Below are positions 48,287-59,046 of a stretch of 64,000 nucleotides of DNA, piece by piece. Each line of letters starts with the position of its first letter. The stretch's first letter is position 1. Under the pieces are notes generated by a model, which saw only the letters and a program-made list of their open reading frames with translations, was not told the origin of the DNA and made no database searches. A program made the translations under genes and the position numbers. The stretch is taken from contig CACKWM010000002.1 of NCBI GenBank assembly GCA_902603905.1, positions 62,001-126,000 of the forward strand, read 5' to 3'. The DNA is from an uncultured Pelagibacteraceae bacterium (lineage in GTDB: Bacteria; Pseudomonadota; Alphaproteobacteria; Pelagibacterales; Pelagibacteraceae).

Positions 48287-48703
48287 ATGAAAAATAATCA
48301 CGTATTTATTGAAAAATTGAGATCTTCAGGGTTGAGACCAACCAAACAACGTATTGAAATTTGCAAGTTGTTATTTGATAGAAAAGACACTTTTCATTTT
48401 TCGATAAGTGATTTAGAAAACAATTTAGAGAATTTATCTAATAAAAAAATTTCTTTAGCTACTATTTACAATACGATTCATGCCTTTAGAGAGAAAGGCT
48501 ATTTAAAAGAAATTTCAATAAATAGTGACAAAACCTATTTTGATACAAATACTTCAGATCACCATCATTTTTTTGATGAAAGTAAAAAAAAACTTATAGA
48601 TTTAAATGATAATGATTTAGGAAAGATAAAAATAAAAAAAATTTTACCTGGAAAAAAAATTAAGTCCGTAGAAGTTTTAGTTAGAATTACAAACGATAAA
48701 TAA
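48287..48703 (+). CDS. irr: Irr-like Fur family regulator
   Basis: 138 residues. The winged helix has LRPTKQRIEICKLLF near 16-30 and ISLATIYNTIHAFREKGYL near 55-73. The metal or heme region has the histidine cluster SDHHHFFDES near 89-98. This HHH form, and adjacency to fabA, match alphaproteobacterial Irr, which senses heme-linked iron status. The Irr-type heme motif with a GCPW-like cysteine is not visible, so heme degradation behaviour may differ. katG starts 68 bases downstream in the same direction. Confidence 0.83.
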   Translation: MKNNHVFIEKLRSSGLRPTKQRIEICKLLFDRKDTFHFSISDLENNLENLSNKKISLATIYNTIHAFREKGYLKEISINSDKTYFDTNTSDHHHFFDESKKKLIDLNDNDLGKIKIKKILPGKKIKSVEVLVRITNDK

Positions 48704-48727
48704 ATTAAAATTATATTAGGTCAATTC

Positions 48728-48763
48728 TGTCATCTTGACACTACATTAGAATCATTATAAATT
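48728..48763 (+). promoter_or_regulatory. katG promoter with an overlapping inverted repeat
   Basis: A perfect -35, TTGACA at 48735-48740, is followed 17 bases later by TAAATT (48758-48763); TATAAA at 15 bases is an alternative. The repeat TGTCA-TCT-TGACA (48728-48740) covers the -35 and could be an operator. There is no Shine-Dalgarno before the ATG at 48771, so the mRNA may be leaderless or nearly so. Confidence 0.5.
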
Positions 48764-48767
48764 ATAA

Positions 48768-50978
<2,211 letters not shown>

Positions 50979-50993
50979 ATTTTTAGATTTTAT

Positions 50994-51440
50994 TTAATGC
51001 AAACCCCAAATTTCATTAGTTTCTATCCAGCCTAAAAAATTTTCAGTTTTAACTTTACACCATTTTTTTTTACATTTTTTGACCAACAAAAGTCTACCTT
51101 TATTAATTTTTAATATTGGCTTCGAATATTTGCTGGGATTTTTAAATAATACTTGATCTTTTAATAGTATAAAAGATTTACCTTTTTTTAACTGTGAAGA
51201 ATGAATCCAGCCACTATTTTTTTTAAAATCAATGATTTTTCTAAAATTTTCTTTTTTATCAATAACTTTTACAGGTAAATTTTTTTTTTTATAAACATAC
51301 TTAACTGGATAATCAAATCCTGGACCATATCTAACATTAACTTTATTATTTTTTAAAACTAAGTAATAACTATTTTCGTTAGCAGAAAGAAAGTTGGTTA
51401 AAAATAAAGCAATAAACAAAATACAAAAATTTATTCTCAT
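50994..51440 (-). CDS. Exported SH3-domain protein
   Basis: 148 residues. A signal peptide (MRINFCILFIALFLTNFLSA) is followed by a bacterial SH3 domain with NVRYGPGFDYPVKYVYKK near 34-51 and a second related repeat ending W-I-E-T-N-E-I-W-G near 137-145. It would act in the periplasm, probably binding peptidoglycan or a partner protein. The start overlaps the moeB/thiF stop by four bases. No catalytic motif is seen. Confidence 0.82.
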   Translation of the reverse strand: MRINFCILFIALFLTNFLSANENSYYLVLKNNKVNVRYGPGFDYPVKYVYKKKNLPVKVIDKKENFRKIIDFKKNSGWIHSSQLKKGKSFILLKDQVLFKNPSKYSKPILKINKGRLLLVKKCKKKWCKVKTENFLGWIETNEIWGLH

Positions 51441-52195
51441 TTATTACATGTACACGTTTTACTTTTGTTTAATTTAACTTTTCTAAAATTTAAATCTAAT
51501 AAATTTAGTATAAAAATATATCCATTTAAACTTTTTCCAATGCTTAATATTTTTTTTAACACCTCATTTGCTTGGATAGTTCCTATAATTCCTGCAACTG
51601 TGCCCAAAATTCCTTCAGATTCACAATTAAGCATATCATCAGATAGCTCTTTTTCTTGAAAAAAACATCTTAAACATGGTGTTTTTTTATTTTTAAAATC
51701 AAAACTAAAAATATGACCATCAAATTTGCTAATTGCACCTGAAGATAAAAATTTTTTATATTTTACACAAAAATCATTTAATAAAAATTTTGTTTTAAAA
51801 TTATCTGATCCATCAACGATATAATCATATTTATCAATAATTTTTTTAAAATTTATATTATTTAATTTTAAATTATAAGTTTGCACTTTTGTACTAGGAT
51901 TAATACGACTTAATATTTTTTTTACGATTAAAACCTTAGATTTTCCTATATCTTCCTTTGTATAAAGAGTCTGTCTATGCAAATTAGAAAGATTAACTTT
52001 ATCATAATCGATAACGCCTAATTTTCCTACACCAGCTCGTGTAAGAAACTCTGCAACAGGACATCCAAGACCACCTGCTCCAATTATTAAAACTTTTGCT
52101 GATAGAATTTTTTTTTGACCCAAGGTTCCAATATTTTTTAAAATAATCTGTCTAGAAAATCTTTCAATTAAATTTTTATTAAATTGTTTTTTCAT
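51437..52195 (-). CDS. ThiF/MoeB family adenylyltransferase
   Basis: 252 residues. The E1-like nucleotide-binding loop GAGGLGCPVAEFL near 39-51 is intact, and the SNLHRQTLY segment near 69-77 and the DGSDNF segment near 126-131 follow. A zinc site has CLRC near 175-178 and C-T-C at the end. It adenylates the C-terminus of a ubiquitin-like sulfur carrier (ThiS or MoaD); the window gives no carrier gene, so MoeB and ThiF cannot be told apart. The stop and start overlap their neighbours (ATGA). Confidence 0.92.
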   Translation of the reverse strand: MKKQFNKNLIERFSRQIILKNIGTLGQKKILSAKVLIIGAGGLGCPVAEFLTRAGVGKLGVIDYDKVNLSNLHRQTLYTKEDIGKSKVLIVKKILSRINPSTKVQTYNLKLNNINFKKIIDKYDYIVDGSDNFKTKFLLNDFCVKYKKFLSSGAISKFDGHIFSFDFKNKKTPCLRCFFQEKELSDDMLNCESEGILGTVAGIIGTIQANEVLKKILSIGKSLNGYIFILNLLDLNFRKVKLNKSKTCTCNK

Positions 52196-52629
52196 TTACC
52201 TGTTGAGCCGAATCCACCTTTTCCTCTTATAGTATCTGGTAAATTTTCAACTTCTTCAAAGTTAATTTTGTGCACTGGCATCAAAACCATTTGAGCTATA
52301 CGGTCATTATTTTGTATAATGAATTCACTATCTCCATGATTAAAAAGTATTATTTTAATTTCACCTCTATAATCACTATCAATTGTTCCAGGAGTATTTA
52401 ATATTGAAATATTTTTTTTTGCAGCCAAACCTGATCTAGGTCTTATTTGAATTTCATAATCATTAGACATTGCAATAGAAATACCAGTTGGAACTAAACA
52501 AGATTTTTTTGCTGGTAGTTTTATTGGTTCTTTAATAAAAGCCATTAAGTCCATCCCAGATGCACCAATTGTTTTATAAGATGGTATTTGAACAGCAGGA
52601 TCTAATTTTTTTACTAATACTTTTACCAT
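52192..52629 (-). CDS. dut: dUTP diphosphatase
   Basis: 145 residues, trimeric dUTPase. Motifs: GASGMDLMAF near 23-32, RPRSGLA near 63-69, the catalytic aspartate in NTPGTIDSDYRGE near 78-90, and the C-terminal GKGGFGSTG near 136-144. It hydrolyses dUTP to dUMP to keep uracil out of DNA. It lies in the ubiE-ubiB-coaBC-dut run, six bases after coaBC, a neighbour pair common in alphaproteobacteria. Confidence 0.96.
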   Translation of the reverse strand: MVKVLVKKLDPAVQIPSYKTIGASGMDLMAFIKEPIKLPAKKSCLVPTGISIAMSNDYEIQIRPRSGLAAKKNISILNTPGTIDSDYRGEIKIILFNHGDSEFIIQNNDRIAQMVLMPVHKINFEEVENLPDTIRGKGGFGSTGK

Positions 52630-52635
52630 TAAGCG

Positions 52636-53841
52636 TTAGTTTAATTTGTTCACAACTCTATCTACAATTTCTTCTGCAATCTCAGATTTCTTTTTTATAT
52701 AGAGTTTTTCATCATTAATTTTTTTATTTTTATATAAAATTTTTACCTCATTAAATTCTGATTCAAAACCAATCGATTTATTAGAAATATCATTTGCAAT
52801 AATCCAATCACAGTTTTTTTCCATTAATTTTTTTCTTGAATTTTCTTCTATGTTGCTCGTTTCTGCGGCAAAACCAATCACAAGTTTTGGTCTCAGAGAA
52901 TTATGATTTGAAACATAATTTAATATGTCAATATTTTTTTCTAGATTTAAATTTATAAAATCCTTTTTTTTAATTTTTTCTTTTTTTTTTTCTTTTATTT
53001 TAAAATCTGCAACAGCTGCACAGAAAATAGCAACATCAACTGGTAAATTATGCTGTGTAGATTTGAACATTTCTTCTGCTGTTTCTACCTGTATTAAATT
53101 TACATCATTGCTAATTTTCAAATTTGTTGGACCTGATATTAATGTGGTTTCAAAACCCTTTTTTGATAATACTTTTGCTAATTCAAAACCCTGTTTGCCA
53201 CTTGATTTATTAGTAATAAACCTAACAGGATCAATATATTCACGAGTAGGTCCTGCCGTAACTAATGCTTTAAATTTTTTAGTTTTATTAAAATTAAAAA
53301 AATATGTTTCAATTTTTTTTATAATTTCATTAGGTTCGGTCATTTTACCTTCACCAAATTCACCACATGCCATATCTCCTATCTCAGGACCAATTATTTT
53401 ATAGCCGTATTTTTTTAATTTATTCAGATTTTCTTTAGTTGAAGGATGTTCCCACATTCTGACATTCATCGCAGGAGTTAAAAATATATCTTTATTTGAA
53501 GCAAGAATTACAGTTGAGGCTAAATCATCAGAGGATCCAACGCTTAGCTTTGAAATGGTATTTGCTGTTGCTGGCGCAACCAATATTAAATCAGACCACC
53601 TTGAAAGTGATATATGATCCATTTCAGCTTCATTTTCAGCATTAAATAAATCATCATAAACTTTTTCTTGAGAAAGTGATGAAACTGATAATGGAGTAAC
53701 AAATTCTTTAGCACTTTTTGTAAGTATTGTTTTTACAATAGCACCTCTTTTTTTTAATAGTCTTATAACTTCAAGGCTTTTATATGCTGAAATTCCTCCA
53801 CAGATTATTAGTAATATCTTTTTATTATTAATATTGTTCAT
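52636..53841 (-). CDS. coaBC: Bifunctional phosphopantothenoylcysteine decarboxylase / phosphopantothenate-cysteine ligase CoaBC
   Basis: 401 residues. The N-terminal CoaC domain has the flavin-binding IICGGISAYKSLEVI near 12-26, PAMNVRMWEHP near 122-132, and the active-site cysteine in ACGEFGEGKMTEP near 157-169. The CoaB domain begins near 190: VTAGPTREYIDPVRFITN near 194-211, then SSGKQGFELA. It makes 4'-phosphopantetheine toward CoA. Located between ubiB and dut. Confidence 0.96.
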   Translation of the reverse strand: MNNINNKKILLIICGGISAYKSLEVIRLLKKRGAIVKTILTKSAKEFVTPLSVSSLSQEKVYDDLFNAENEAEMDHISLSRWSDLILVAPATANTISKLSVGSSDDLASTVILASNKDIFLTPAMNVRMWEHPSTKENLNKLKKYGYKIIGPEIGDMACGEFGEGKMTEPNEIIKKIETYFFNFNKTKKFKALVTAGPTREYIDPVRFITNKSSGKQGFELAKVLSKKGFETTLISGPTNLKISNDVNLIQVETAEEMFKSTQHNLPVDVAIFCAAVADFKIKEKKKEKIKKKDFINLNLEKNIDILNYVSNHNSLRPKLVIGFAAETSNIEENSRKKLMEKNCDWIIANDISNKSIGFESEFNEVKILYKNKKINDEKLYIKKKSEIAEEIVDRVVNKLN

Positions 53842-53849
53842 AAACGGAA

Positions 53850-55415
53850 TTAAAATACTAATAGACCTAAAATTACAAGTAATAATAAACCAATTACTGT
53901 CTGATTTCTTATAGTTATCATTTCTGTTTTTTTTTCATTTAGAGCTAAGTAAGAATTTGAATTTTGTGGTATTTGTCCACTTGCAAAGTATGTTAAAGCT
54001 TGATTTGCTTTGTCCATAATTTCTGGCAATTCTGGTAATCGTTTAATAACTTCAGAAGTATTTTCAATAGTTTCATTTAAATAATTTATGGGGTCTTTTG
54101 TTTCTTTTAACCAATTTTCTAAAACTGGTTTTGAAGTTTCCCAAATATTAGTTTCTGGATTTAGTTGTCTTGCTACACCTTCTACAACTACCATTGTTTT
54201 TTGAAGTAATAGTAATTGTGGTTGAGTTTGCATATTAAATTTTTCTGTTATTTCAAAAAGCTGTTTAAGCAAGTTGCCACCAGAAATATCTTTAACCGAT
54301 TGTCCAAAAATTGGTTCACCAATAGATCTTAAAGCTTGAGCAAATTCATCAATTGAAACATTTTTTGATACCAAACCTGCTAATAAATGAACTTCAGCTA
54401 CTTTTTTATAATCCCTTTTTACAAAGCCGAACAAAATTTCTGCTAAATACCTTTTATTTAATTTATCTAATCTTCCCATGATGCCAAAATCTACTGGTAT
54501 AATTTCTCCATTTTTATTTACAAATAGATTACCTTGATGCATGTCAGCATGAAAAAAACCATCTCTAATAGCATGCCTTAAAAAATGCTGAATTACATTT
54601 GATGCAAGTTTTTTAGTATCAATGTTTCTCTTTTCCATTTCTTCTTTTTCTCTAATAGAAATTCCCTCAATCCATTCTAAGGCTAAAATATTTTCACTTG
54701 TAAAATTCCAAAATATTTTAGGAACATTAAAACCAAAATCATTTTTTGTATTTTCTTGAAATTCGTTTGCTGCTGCAGCTTCAAATCTTAAATCTAATTC
54801 TAGGTTTGTAATTTCTTTGAGAAGAAAAACTATTTCAACTAATTTTAATCTTTTTGTTTTTTTTACCGTTCCTTCAATTATAAAAGCTAAAAGCATCAAA
54901 GCATCAATTTCTTCATTAAAAATTTTTTTAATATTTGGTCTTAAGATTTTTATAGCAATATCATTTATTGTTCCGTTGTCATTCAGTTGCGCTTTATGTA
55001 CTTGTGCTATAGATGCGGCGGCAACTGGTTCACTTATATTCATAAGAGAATTGTAATTATTTTCACCCAACTCTTTTTTCATAATTTTTTTTGCTTCTTC
55101 TGAAGGAAATGGGGGAAGTTTATCTTGAAGTTTTTCTAATTTTTTTGCAACTTCATCACCAATAATGTCAGGTCTGGTGGACAAAAATTGTCCAAGTTTA
55201 ATAAAAGTTGTTCCCATTTCTTGGATTGAACTACACAATCTTTGCTCTTCATTTAAGCCACTGGTTTTTTTTTGATTAGAAAAAGTAAAAGATAATAAAT
55301 AGAAAAAAAACTTTATTGTTTTTGGAGGTTCATGAATTTTAGAAATTATTTCCATAGCATCTGATTGAGCTAATTTTCTAGCTATTTTAAATAATGTTAT
55401 AATTTTATTAATCAT
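53850..55415 (-). CDS. ubiB: UbiB-type protein kinase-like ubiquinone biosynthesis protein
   Basis: 521 residues from the ATG at 55415, which shares a base with the ubiE stop (TAATG). An ATG 12 bases upstream would overlap more and is less likely. The KxGQ motif appears in FIKLGQFLSTRPDIIG near 71-86, the A-rich nucleotide loop in AAASIAQVHKA near 132-142, and FFHADMHQGN near 288-297 with the catalytic-loop aspartate. The last 25 residues are a membrane helix (IGLLLLVILGLLVF). It supports coenzyme Q assembly. Confidence 0.94.
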   Translation of the reverse strand: MINKIITLFKIARKLAQSDAMEIISKIHEPPKTIKFFFYLLSFTFSNQKKTSGLNEEQRLCSSIQEMGTTFIKLGQFLSTRPDIIGDEVAKKLEKLQDKLPPFPSEEAKKIMKKELGENNYNSLMNISEPVAAASIAQVHKAQLNDNGTINDIAIKILRPNIKKIFNEEIDALMLLAFIIEGTVKKTKRLKLVEIVFLLKEITNLELDLRFEAAAANEFQENTKNDFGFNVPKIFWNFTSENILALEWIEGISIREKEEMEKRNIDTKKLASNVIQHFLRHAIRDGFFHADMHQGNLFVNKNGEIIPVDFGIMGRLDKLNKRYLAEILFGFVKRDYKKVAEVHLLAGLVSKNVSIDEFAQALRSIGEPIFGQSVKDISGGNLLKQLFEITEKFNMQTQPQLLLLQKTMVVVEGVARQLNPETNIWETSKPVLENWLKETKDPINYLNETIENTSEVIKRLPELPEIMDKANQALTYFASGQIPQNSNSYLALNEKKTEMITIRNQTVIGLLLLVILGLLVF

Positions 55416-56119
55416 TAAATTTTCCAACCTGAATGTATAGCAACAATACCACCACTTAGGTTTCTATATGAGCATTTAATAAAACTATTTTTTAACATTA
55501 GTTCAATTAATTTTTCTTGATTTATAAAATTTTCTATACTTTTAATTAAATATTCGTAAGGCTCCTTTTCACCTACAACTAATTTTCCTAAATGAGGAAT
55601 TATTTTACTGTAATTTTTATAAAAGATATTTAATTGAGAATTTTGAATTTTTGAAAATTCTAAACAAAAAAATCTTCCACCTGGCTTTAAAACTCTATAA
55701 GCTTCTTTTAAAGATTTATTAATATTTTTAGTGTTTCTAAGCCCAAAACTAATTGTGTAATAATCAAAGTAATTGTTGGGAGCTAAAATTTTTTCTGCAT
55801 AACCTTTCTTCCAGGTTAAATTTTTGTATTTTTTTAATCTTTCTTTACCTTTTTTTAACATATTAGAATTAGGGTCTACACATAATACCTTTCCTGTAAA
55901 GTTAGTATTTTGTAAAAAAAGTTTTCCTAGATCACCTGTTCCACAGGCCATATCTATTAATTTTTTTTTATCTGATGGAGACATCCAATTTATAAGATCT
56001 TTTTTCCATAATCTGTGAATTCCTAAAGACATAAAGTCGTTCATTAAATCATATTTGTCATAGACTTTAGTAAAAACATTTTCAACTAGCCCTTTTTTAT
56101 TTTGAAGATTTTGATGCAT
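55415..56119 (-). CDS. ubiE: Demethylmenaquinone/ubiquinone C-methyltransferase UbiE
   Basis: 234 residues from the ATG at 56119. An open frame to 56197 covers the start of the divergent mutM gene and is rejected. Motifs: VFTKVYDKYDLMNDFMSLG near 15-33, SAM loop DMACGTGDLGKLF near 58-70, and TISFGLRNTKNINKSL near 122-137. It methylates the quinone ring. It is first of a six-gene minus-strand run ending with the SH3 protein. Confidence 0.96.
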   Translation of the reverse strand: MHQNLQNKKGLVENVFTKVYDKYDLMNDFMSLGIHRLWKKDLINWMSPSDKKKLIDMACGTGDLGKLFLQNTNFTGKVLCVDPNSNMLKKGKERLKKYKNLTWKKGYAEKILAPNNYFDYYTISFGLRNTKNINKSLKEAYRVLKPGGRFFCLEFSKIQNSQLNIFYKNYSKIIPHLGKLVVGEKEPYEYLIKSIENFINQEKLIELMLKNSFIKCSYRNLSGGIVAIHSGWKI

Positions 56120-56157
56120 ATTAATTAAATAATTTATATGTAATAATATAATAGGAA

Positions 56158-57015
56158 ATGCCAGAATTACCAGAAATTGAAATTGTAAAACAATCATTAG
56201 ATAAGAAGGTAAAATTTGAAAAAATTAAAAAAGTAGTTGTAAGAAATAGAAGTTTAAGATTTAAAGTTCCTAAAAATTTTGAAAGTATTTTAAAAAACAA
56301 AATAATTAAGAAAATATCAAGAAAATCAAAATACTTAATATTACATTTAGGAAATATTTGTTGTGTAATTCATTTAGGAATGTCAGGGACTATTCATATA
56401 ATAAATAGTAAAAATTCTAATAAACATTCAAATACAAGTTTTTATGGTTCTTTAAACTTACCATTAAAACACAATCATATTGAATTTTTTTTAAGAAATT
56501 CTCAATTTGTTTATAACGATCCAAGAAGATTTGGTTTTTTTATAATATTAAAAAAAGAAAATTTATTAAATTTTTTTAAAAATATTGGACCAGAACCATT
56601 AGATAATCAATTCAATATAAATTATATAGAAAATTATTTTAAAAATAAAAAAAAAAATATAAAAAGTTTTCTTTTGGATCAAAAATTTGTTTCTGGCATA
56701 GGTAATATTTATGCAAATGAAATACTTTTTATATGTAAAATAAATCCTTTACAAAAAGTAAAGTATCTCACCAAAATTGATATTAAAAAAATTAGATATT
56801 TTTCAAAATTGATATTAAATAGAGCAATAAAAAAAGGAGGCTCAAGTATTAAAGATTTTAAAAATGTAGAAGGTCAAAATGGAAGTTATCAAAATCAATT
56901 TAAAGTTTACAAAAGGGAAAATTTAAAATGTTTAAATAAAGGTTGTACTGGCAAAATTAAGAAAAAATTTATTTCAAAAAGATCAACTTTTTTTTGCAAT
57001 AATTGCCAAAAATAA
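56158..57015 (+). CDS. mutM: Formamidopyrimidine-DNA glycosylase MutM/Fpg
   Basis: 285 residues. The N-terminus MPELPEIEIVKQSL includes catalytic Pro2 and Glu3. HLGMSG near 71-76 holds an intercalating methionine. FVSGIGNIYANEILF near 178-192 is the helix-two-turn-helix. A C-terminal zinc finger has the spacing C-x4-C-x16-C-x2-C, as expected. It excises 8-oxoguanine and opens AP sites. It is followed by rpsT as in other alphaproteobacteria. Confidence 0.96.
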   Translation: MPELPEIEIVKQSLDKKVKFEKIKKVVVRNRSLRFKVPKNFESILKNKIIKKISRKSKYLILHLGNICCVIHLGMSGTIHIINSKNSNKHSNTSFYGSLNLPLKHNHIEFFLRNSQFVYNDPRRFGFFIILKKENLLNFFKNIGPEPLDNQFNINYIENYFKNKKKNIKSFLLDQKFVSGIGNIYANEILFICKINPLQKVKYLTKIDIKKIRYFSKLILNRAIKKGGSSIKDFKNVEGQNGSYQNQFKVYKRENLKCLNKGCTGKIKKKFISKRSTFFCNNCQK

Positions 57016-57027
57016 ACAATTATTTTA

Positions 57028-57061
57028 TTGACCACTCTATATTCTCCAGTTATATAACTGG
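57028..57061 (+). promoter_or_regulatory. rpsT promoter with a 16-base palindrome over the -10 box
   Basis: TTGACC at 57028-57033, a 17-base spacer and TATATA at 57051-57056 form a good promoter. The perfect palindrome CCAGTTATATAACTGG (57046-57061) covers the -10. The predicted start (about 57063) is only three bases from the ATG at 57066, so the S20 message may be leaderless. The palindrome could be an operator. Confidence 0.6.
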
Positions 57062-57065
57062 CCCT

Positions 57066-57326
57066 ATGGCAAATACAAAATCAGCTATTAAAAGAATTAA
57101 AAGAATTTCAAGACAAACAGTTGTTAATAAAGCTAGAAAAAGCAAGTTTAAGAATGCAATTAAAAAAATGAATTCATTATTGGATACTAAAAAAAAAAAA
57201 GAAGCTTTAGCCTTTTTACCAAAACTAAATTCAGAATTAATGAAAGTTGCTAAGACTGGAATTATAAAAAAGCAAAACGCGTCAAGAAATATTTCAAGAA
57301 TTTCAAGGAAAATTAACGCACTTTAA
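57066..57326 (+). CDS. rpsT: 30S ribosomal protein S20
   Basis: 86 residues from the ATG at 57066; the in-frame ATG at 57003 overlaps the end of mutM and is rejected because MANTKSAIKRIKRI is the S20 start. Lysine and arginine rich, all-helical: RQTVVNKARKSKFKNAIKK near 17-35 and KKQNASRNISRISRKINAL near 68-86. It binds 16S rRNA. It sits directly before dnaA, the alphaproteobacterial rpsT-dnaA arrangement. Confidence 0.95.
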   Translation: MANTKSAIKRIKRISRQTVVNKARKSKFKNAIKKMNSLLDTKKKKEALAFLPKLNSELMKVAKTGIIKKQNASRNISRISRKINAL

Positions 57327-57621
57327 TAACTACTAAAAGTTGATTCAATAAACTAACTACTCTTGGTTGTTAGTTGGTTCTTATATTTCAACTTAAGATA
57401 TTTATACTAAATATAATTTTTTTTTATCCTTAAACACAACATATAGAAACTTATTTAATAATTTTTTTTTTCTAAAAAATTATTAATTTTTTTTTAAAAT
57501 TTTTTTTTAAATTCAATCTAAAATATAATTGATTCACTCACAGATTTTATTTTTTTTTAGATTTTGAAAAATTTTTATTGCTTTAATATACTTAAACCCT
57601 TAACTGGAACTTCTTCACACT
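57327..57621. other. rpsT-dnaA intergenic region (295 bases), AT-rich
   Basis: The region is almost all A and T with several runs of T. It has an inverted repeat AACTAAC/GTTAGTT just after rpsT (about 57350-57375), two DnaA-box-like 9-mers with one mismatch to TTWTNCACA (TTAAACACA at 57430-57438 and TTCTTCACA at 57611-57619), and the dnaA promoter. No cluster of boxes and no clear unwinding repeats typical of oriC were found. No gene is supported. Confidence 0.6.
57564..57592 (+). promoter_or_regulatory. dnaA promoter
   Basis: TTGAAA at 57564-57569 and TATACT at 57587-57592 are exactly 17 bases apart. The predicted start near 57599 gives a leader of about 22 bases before the ATG at 57622. 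A DnaA-box-like TTCTTCACA lies within this leader. Confidence 0.65.
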
Positions 57622-59046
57622 ATGAACAATAAAAATCTTTTAAATAAAAAAACTGACAACTTGTTATCAAACAAACTAGATTGGAACATAATTCAAGCGG
57701 AAATGAAAAATAAATTGGGCATGGATATTTATGAAAGTTGGCTTAGAAAAATTGAATTTGTTGAAGAGTTAAAAAATTATGTATTATTATCGGTATCAAC
57801 GAGATTTATTAGAGATTGGATTACATCTAGGTATTTAGATCAAATTTTGCAAATTATAAAAAAATATAAAAAAGACATAAATAGAATTGAATTAAGAATT
57901 AGTGAAAAAAAGGAAAAGGATATTAATCAAACATCCAATGCAAATATCAATTTATTAAATAAAAATGATAATGTATCATTTATAAAGGATTCTTATTTAA
58001 AATATAATAGAATTGACCCAAATAAAAAATTTACCAATTTTATAATTGGATCTAGTAATAAACTAGCATTTGAAGCATCAAAAAAGGTATCAGAGAAGAT
58101 TTCTTATTATAACCCACTATACATTTATGGTGGTGTTGGTATGGGAAAAACTCACTTGTTAAATGCTATAGGTTTAAGTTTGAAAGAAAAAAATAAGGTT
58201 ATGTTTATTTCAGCTGAAAGATTTATGTATCAATTTGTCAAATCAATTAAGACAAATGATATGGTTAAGTTTAAAGAATATTTTAGAAATACAGATATTT
58301 TATTGATTGATGATATACAATTTATGAATGGTAAAGAAGCAATGCAAGAAGAATTCTTTCATACTTTTAATGCTTTATTAGATAAGGGATCCCAAGTAAT
58401 TCTTTCAGCAGACAGACCTCCAAATAAACTATCTAGAATTCAGGAAAGAATTAAGTCAAGGTTTGCAGGTGGTTTAGTGGTAGATATTCAAAAACCTGAT
58501 TATGAACTTAGAAATAAAATAGTAAAAAATAAAATTGATGAATTAAATGTTTTTTATTCAAATCATGTAAATATTTCTGATGAAATACAAAAACTTATTA
58601 GTTTAGAAATTAAAACAAGTATTAGAGAATTGGTAGGAGCTATTAACAGAATTGTATCTTTCTCGAGAATTTACAACAAAGTTCCAAGCATTTCTGAAGT
58701 AAAAGTTATTTTAAAAGATTTACTAAATTTATCTGAAAATAAGGTAACAATTGATCTTATTCAATCGCTTGTGTGTAAATTTTTTAAAATAAGTAAAAAT
58801 GAAATGTTATCTTCACGAAGATCAAGATATTTAGTAAGGCCAAGACAAACGGCTATTTATTTAGCAAAAATCCTTACTTCAAAATCATTACCAGAGATTG
58901 GGCGAGAATTTTCAAATAGAGATCATACGACAATAATACATTCTGTTAGAACAATAGAAAAATTAAAAGAAAATGACACAGAATTAGGTGCAAATATTGA
59001 TAATTTAAAAAATCAAATTTTATATAATAAAGAAAATGAAGTTTAA
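57622..59046 (+). CDS. dnaA: Chromosomal replication initiator DnaA
   Basis: 474 residues. Domain I occupies the first ~90 residues (WNIIQAEMKNKLG near 21-33). Domain III has the Walker A motif GGVGMGKTHLLNAIG near 171-185 and Walker B LLIDDIQFM near 230-238. Domain IV carries the helix-turn-helix with RDHTTIIHSVRTI near 433-445. It binds DnaA boxes and opens the origin. The 3' end overlaps dnaN by 11 bases. Confidence 0.98.
   Translation: MNNKNLLNKKTDNLLSNKLDWNIIQAEMKNKLGMDIYESWLRKIEFVEELKNYVLLSVSTRFIRDWITSRYLDQILQIIKKYKKDINRIELRISEKKEKDINQTSNANINLLNKNDNVSFIKDSYLKYNRIDPNKKFTNFIIGSSNKLAFEASKKVSEKISYYNPLYIYGGVGMGKTHLLNAIGLSLKEKNKVMFISAERFMYQFVKSIKTNDMVKFKEYFRNTDILLIDDIQFMNGKEAMQEEFFHTFNALLDKGSQVILSADRPPNKLSRIQERIKSRFAGGLVVDIQKPDYELRNKIVKNKIDELNVFYSNHVNISDEIQKLISLEIKTSIRELVGAINRIVSFSRIYNKVPSISEVKVILKDLLNLSENKVTIDLIQSLVCKFFKISKNEMLSSRRSRYLVRPRQTAIYLAKILTSKSLPEIGREFSNRDHTTIIHSVRTIEKLKENDTELGANIDNLKNQILYNKENEV

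Noticed and set aside
57440-57515. T-rich stretches before dnaA as tandem repeats or origin unwinding elements
   Set aside because: They are simple homopolymer runs with no repeated unit longer than a few bases.
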